The notes under the pieces were generated by a model. The model was not told the DNA's origin. It saw nothing but the letters and a program-made list of their open reading frames with translations, and made no database searches. Both the position numbers and the translations under genes were made by a program. A DNA stretch of 64,000 nucleotides from Nocardiopsis sinuspersici. GTDB lineage: Bacteria; Actinomycetota; Actinomycetes; Streptosporangiales; Streptosporangiaceae. The stretch is taken from positions 1 to 64,000 of the forward strand of contig VWVT01000013.1 in NCBI GenBank assembly GCA_008638415.1, given 5' to 3'. Positions 60,853 through 64,000 of the stretch are shown piece by piece (position 1 is the first letter of the stretch; each line of letters starts with the position of its first letter).

Positions 60853-62124
60853 TCACACGCGCCTGGACGCGGTGACCGCCGACGCCACCAGCACGGCCGC
60901 CGCGAACCACAGGGCCCCCGGAGTTCCCACCACACCCGAGACCCCCGCCCCGACGGCGGGGATCCCGACCTGCCCGAGCCGGTTCCCCCAGACCCGTAGC
61001 GCCAGGGCGGCGCCGCGCGCGCCCTCCGGAGCGGCCGTGGTCACCTTCGACATCGTCAGCGGCTGGCCGAAGCCGAGCAGGAAGCCCCCGACGGCCAGCA
61101 CGGCGCCCAGCACGAACGGGTCGCTGACGGGCAGCGCCACCACCGCCATGGACAGGCCCGCGGCGGCGGTGCTCACCACGATCAGCGCCTCGCGCGACCA
61201 CCGGAGCACCAGCCGGGACAGCAGCAGGCGGGACAGGAGCGAGAACCCCGCGCGTAGGCTCAGCAGGACACCGACCAGCATCGGAGGGATCCCCCGGTTC
61301 TCGGCGACCAGCGGCAGGTAGGCGGTGAGGATGTCCACGGCCGAGAGCAGCGCGAGGCTGGCGAACAGCCCCGAGGGCAGACCCGGCCTGCGCAGCAGGT
61401 CCAGTGCGGGAGTCCTCGCCGATCCCCTGCTCCGGGAGGGCGGGGGCATGTGCACACGGGCGAGGGCCAGGAGGGGCGCCATCCCCAGAGCACCGGTCAC
61501 CGCGGCGACGAGCAGGGCGGACGAGGTCGCCGACAGCAGCGCGTCCCCCGACGCGTCGGCCAGGATCGCGCCGGACAGCAGGGGACCCACGAGTTGGCCG
61601 AGGGAGGCCGCCGCGGTGAACCACCCGAAGTCGCGGTCCAGGTGCTGCGGGGCGGACAGGCGGGCGATGAGCCCCTGGCCGGCGACCATGCACAGCAGGT
61701 GGCCCAGACCCAGCACGGTGCTGGCCGCGGCGACCGCGAACAGGCCCGAACCGTGCGCGAGCAGCAGGCACCCCGCGCCGAGGATCGCCGAGCCCAGGCC
61801 GACGATCCACCCCATGCGCCGTGTCCGGTCGGTCGCCCGGCCCAGGGGGACCGCCACCAGCAGGGGGAGCAGCGCGTAGGCGGCGGTGACCAGCCCGACC
61901 GCCACGGCGTCCCCGCCCAGGGCGATCGTCCGGTAGGAGACCAGGGGGCGGGCGAGGTTGAGCGCGGTGTGGGTGAACACGACGCTCACCAGCAGCGGCC
62001 AGAGCCACGGCGCCCCGGTGACGCGGCCTCTTCCCAACGTGGTCTCCCTGCCTGTGCGCTCCCCGTCCCGCCGCCGGCGCCTCACGGGCGGCGGCCGCCG
62101 GGTGTCCGTCGGCCTCGGAGTCAT
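60853..62124 (-). CDS. MFS transporter
   Basis: A 423-aa major facilitator protein with about 12 helices, likely an exporter. Landmarks are LPLLVAVPLGRATDRTRRMGW (motif A), GLGHLLCMVAGQGLIARLS in TM4, and in the second half LLSLRAGFSLLSRLLLSRL and GGFLLGFGQPLTMSKVT. The Arg-rich N-terminus up to about residue 35 is poorly conserved in character, so the start could be further downstream. No local regulator is adjacent. Confidence 0.86.
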   Translation of the reverse strand: MTPRPTDTRRPPPVRRRRRDGERTGRETTLGRGRVTGAPWLWPLLVSVVFTHTALNLARPLVSYRTIALGGDAVAVGLVTAAYALLPLLVAVPLGRATDRTRRMGWIVGLGSAILGAGCLLLAHGSGLFAVAAASTVLGLGHLLCMVAGQGLIARLSAPQHLDRDFGWFTAAASLGQLVGPLLSGAILADASGDALLSATSSALLVAAVTGALGMAPLLALARVHMPPPSRSRGSARTPALDLLRRPGLPSGLFASLALLSAVDILTAYLPLVAENRGIPPMLVGVLLSLRAGFSLLSRLLLSRLVLRWSREALIVVSTAAAGLSMAVVALPVSDPFVLGAVLAVGGFLLGFGQPLTMSKVTTAAPEGARGAALALRVWGNRLGQVGIPAVGAGVSGVVGTPGALWFAAAVLVASAVTASRRV

Positions 62125-62263
62125 CCGATGACGTGACCACCCGGTTCTACACGGTGTCCGACCGGCGCTCGGCGGCCGGGGTCGCGGATCGGGAGCGGTC
62201 GGCACCCGGGCCGGGGCCGCGGTGGGGTACCGCCCTTGGGGGAGGAAGGCCTGCACACTCCCC

Positions 62264-63274
62264 TCAGGTGGTCCCGTCCTCCTCGTGACGCCGGTGCTCT
62301 CCGTCCGGGGAGTCCGCGGAACGGGCGCACGTCCTGAGCCCGGGGCCGTCCGGCCCCTGCGCCAGGGCCCGGCCCAGCCATGCCCGGGCCGTCGCGAGGT
62401 AGTCGCCGGCGATGCCGGTGCCGGGCGCCCAGGACTCGAACCCGTGGGGTGCCCCGGGAACGGAGTGGAAGGCGGCGTCGACGCCCGCCTCCCTCAGCCT
62501 CCGCCCGTACTCGCGGGACTCCTCGTGGAAGAGGTCGATGTCGCCGACGCCGATCCAGGCGGGCGGAAGCCCGCTGAGGTCCTCCCGCCGCGCGGGGACG
62601 GCGTACCGGGGGACGGCGGACGAGCCGGGCGCGGTGGCGAGGTAGGAGCGCCAGCCGAAGCGGTTGGCCTTGTTGTTCCACATGTAGTGGCCGACCTTGT
62701 CCAGGTCGCGCCGGGCGGCGGTGCGGTCGTCGAGCATCGGGGAGAGCAGCCACTGCGCGACCGGCCGCGTGCCGCCCTCGTCGTGCAGCCGCTGCACGAG
62801 CGCGGCGGCGAGCCCGCCTCCCGCGCTCTGCCCGCCGACGGCCACGCGCGAGGGGTCGACGCCCAGGGAGCCGGCGTTCTCCCGCAGCCACGTCCAGGCG
62901 GCGTGGCAGTCGTTGAGCGCCACGGGATACGGGTGCTCGGGCGCGAGGCGGTACTCGGCGGACACGACGGTGACGCCCAGTTCCAGGGCGGTGGCGTTGC
63001 ACAGGGGGTCGTCCTGCGCGGCGCGGCCGATGACCAGTCCACCGCCGTGGATCCACAGGAGCGCGGCGTCCGAACGGCGTTCCTCGGGCCGGTACACCCG
63101 GACGCCGGGGGCCGCCTCCTCGGGCAGTTCCAGCGTGACGCCGGGCAGGTGCCGGGCGTCCATCCGGTGCATCAGGAAACGCGTGAAGCGCAGGGCCCAC
63201 GGAAGCCGCACCGGTATCTCCGGAGACCGGAGCAGGGGGCCGCGCAGCTCCGGTGCCACCCTCGACAGCTTCAT
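62264..63274 (-). CDS. HSL-type alpha/beta-hydrolase (esterase)
   Basis: A 336-aa esterase of the hormone-sensitive-lipase family. The oxyanion motif is LWIHGGGLVIG, the nucleophile elbow is VGGQSAGGGLAA, and the acid and base lie in GVGDIDLFHEES and GAPHGFESW. It probably cleaves short-chain esters in the cytoplasm. The C-terminal 25 residues are a hydrophilic tail. It precedes a decayed SDR fragment on the same strand, so the original operon may have been longer. Confidence 0.9.
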   Translation of the reverse strand: MKLSRVAPELRGPLLRSPEIPVRLPWALRFTRFLMHRMDARHLPGVTLELPEEAAPGVRVYRPEERRSDAALLWIHGGGLVIGRAAQDDPLCNATALELGVTVVSAEYRLAPEHPYPVALNDCHAAWTWLRENAGSLGVDPSRVAVGGQSAGGGLAAALVQRLHDEGGTRPVAQWLLSPMLDDRTAARRDLDKVGHYMWNNKANRFGWRSYLATAPGSSAVPRYAVPARREDLSGLPPAWIGVGDIDLFHEESREYGRRLREAGVDAAFHSVPGAPHGFESWAPGTGIAGDYLATARAWLGRALAQGPDGPGLRTCARSADSPDGEHRRHEEDGTT

Positions 63275-63389
63275 GACCGCGCTCCCGGGGCGAAGGCCAT
63301 CGACATGAGGACCCCTCTCGTGGTCGGCGATCGGGCGGCGGTGAGCCTACTGCATCGACCGGCCGCCGTAGAAGCCGACACGGGACCGG

Positions 63390-63605
63390 TCAGGCCGCAG
63401 GACCGGGGTCGCGCAGCGCGTCCGAGACCGCCTTGGCACCGCCGTGGGTGCTGTACCTGCCGTACACCGGAATCTCCACACCGGTGACGAACGAGGATTC
63501 GTCGGAGACCAGGAACACGACCAGGGGCGCGATGCCCTCCACCGTCCCCGTCCGCCCCAGAGGAGTCTGTTCGACGCTGGCCCGACGCATCGCCTCCGGG
63601 GGCGG
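63390..63605 (-). pseudogene. C-terminal remnant of an SDR gene
   Basis: The minus strand encodes MRRASVEQTPLGRTG, VEGIAPLVVFLVSDESSFVTG and VEIPVYGRYSTHGG, which is the normal C-terminus of a classical SDR. The cofactor site and active site are gone; the SDR sequence ends near a hairpin at 63591-63610. It cannot make a working enzyme. Confidence 0.78.
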
Positions 63606-63610
63606 AGGCG
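63591..63610. repeat. Hairpin at the deletion junction
   Basis: CGCCTCCG, four G, CGGAGGCG. These perfect 8-bp arms lie exactly between the SDR remnant and the LysR remnant. Confidence 0.7.
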
Positions 63611-63613
63611 GGT

Positions 63614-63787
63614 GAGTGCGCCGGACTGCGTATGCTGCCGTGCCCGTTCCCGGCGGCGCCGATCCAGGAGGCGCTGTGGTGGCATCCGGTGCACCAGCAC
63701 GACGCGGCGCACACGTGGCTGCGGGAGACGGCGGCGAGGGTGGCGGCCGAGCTCGACCCCTCGGTCGACCGTTCAGCGGAAGGGTGA
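63614..63787 (+). pseudogene. C-terminal remnant of a LysR-family regulator
   Basis: The plus strand encodes GLRMLPCPFPAAPIQEALWW followed by HPVHQHDAAHTWLRETAARV, ending at TGA 63785. This is the usual C-terminus of LysR regulators; the helix-turn-helix and most of the effector domain are missing. Confidence 0.75.
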
Positions 63788-63945
63788 GGACGCGGGTGAG
63801 GAGGCCCGGCCGGGGCGAGGGTGGGCATGGCGAGGGTCCGGCCGGTCGCAGTCCGTCCGGGCGCGACCGGGCGTCGGTGTCGCGTGCTGGTCAGCGGACT
63901 GGCCGGAACCGTTGCCGGTGTGACGTGCGGGGTCTCCTCGCCGAT

Positions 63946-64000
63946 GATCTTGCTCCCAGTGGCACTGTCGGTGGTCGAGAGTGTCACTGGGAGCAAGATC
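63946..64000. repeat. 21-bp near-perfect inverted repeat at the window edge
   Basis: GATCTTGCTCCCAGTGGCACT (63946-63966; described as 20 bases plus one) and its complement at 63980-64000 match at 20 of 21 positions, separated by 13 nt. The right arm runs to the last base, so the repeat may continue. Its GC content is clearly lower than the surroundings. No coding signal was seen in 63788-63945. Confidence 0.8.

Noticed and set aside
62264..63274. Serine hydrolases and esterase considered as parts of a natural-product cluster
   Set aside because: No polyketide, peptide-synthetase, terpene or RiPP core gene is present anywhere in the window.

Overview
The window is very GC-rich, with third codon positions almost always G or C, GTG/TTG starts and several apparently leaderless genes. 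It carries a conservon (cvnABCDE), an AztABCD zinc-uptake locus, an F420-type nitroreductase relative and DUF7144/DUF2637 proteins. This points to a filamentous actinomycete, probably near Nocardiopsis; the genus is an inference. Most of the window looks like chromosome. No prophage, CRISPR array, transposase gene or large biosynthetic cluster was seen. The left edge holds the 3' part of a DUF2637-like gene, a family common on actinobacterial mobile elements. The right edge holds a near-perfect inverted repeat next to a deletion scar.

Region by region. 0-6 kb: DUF2637-like tail, a NarL-type two-component system, a lipoprotein-type serine hydrolase, an unknown small gene, and a tRNA-Gly/Cys/Val operon read leftward into a strong hairpin. 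6-15 kb: MoeA-like protein, DHA2 drug exporter with its divergent TetR and two operator palindromes, GNAT, mannose-6-phosphate isomerase, FKBP, and acyl-CoA dehydrogenase with a divergent TetR. 15-25 kb: TetR-MMPL exporter operon, F420-type nitroreductase relative, MATE exporter, AhpD-like protein, a decayed TetR gene, a DUF7144 protein, and a winged-helix regulator followed by a second serine hydrolase and a membrane protein. 25-32 kb: conservon ending in a CYP157-like P450 without the ExxR motif, a convergent ordinary P450, an NTF2-like protein and a divergent PadR. 32-42 kb: SDR with a textbook MerR-type promoter, epoxide hydrolase, sirtuin, lipoprotein, pyruvate carboxylase, DUF488/DUF2945 pair and TetR. 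42-52 kb: hemerythrin and suppressor-of-fused proteins, GHL10-type glycosidase, CorA-like protein, and a LacI/GH5/D-mannonate dehydratase sugar locus. 52-58.7 kb: a gene split by two compensating frameshifts, then the zinc locus aztB-(propeller)-aztC-aztD facing aztA across a perfect 19-bp Zur-like box. 59-64 kb: SDR, unknown protein, MFS exporter, HSL-type hydrolase, and C-terminal remnants of an SDR and a LysR gene fused by a deletion.

Regulation is the main theme: at least nine regulator genes lie beside visible palindromic operators, so many transcription units here are locally controlled, most of them exporters, redox enzymes or metal uptake. Motif positions were counted by hand and may be off by one base.
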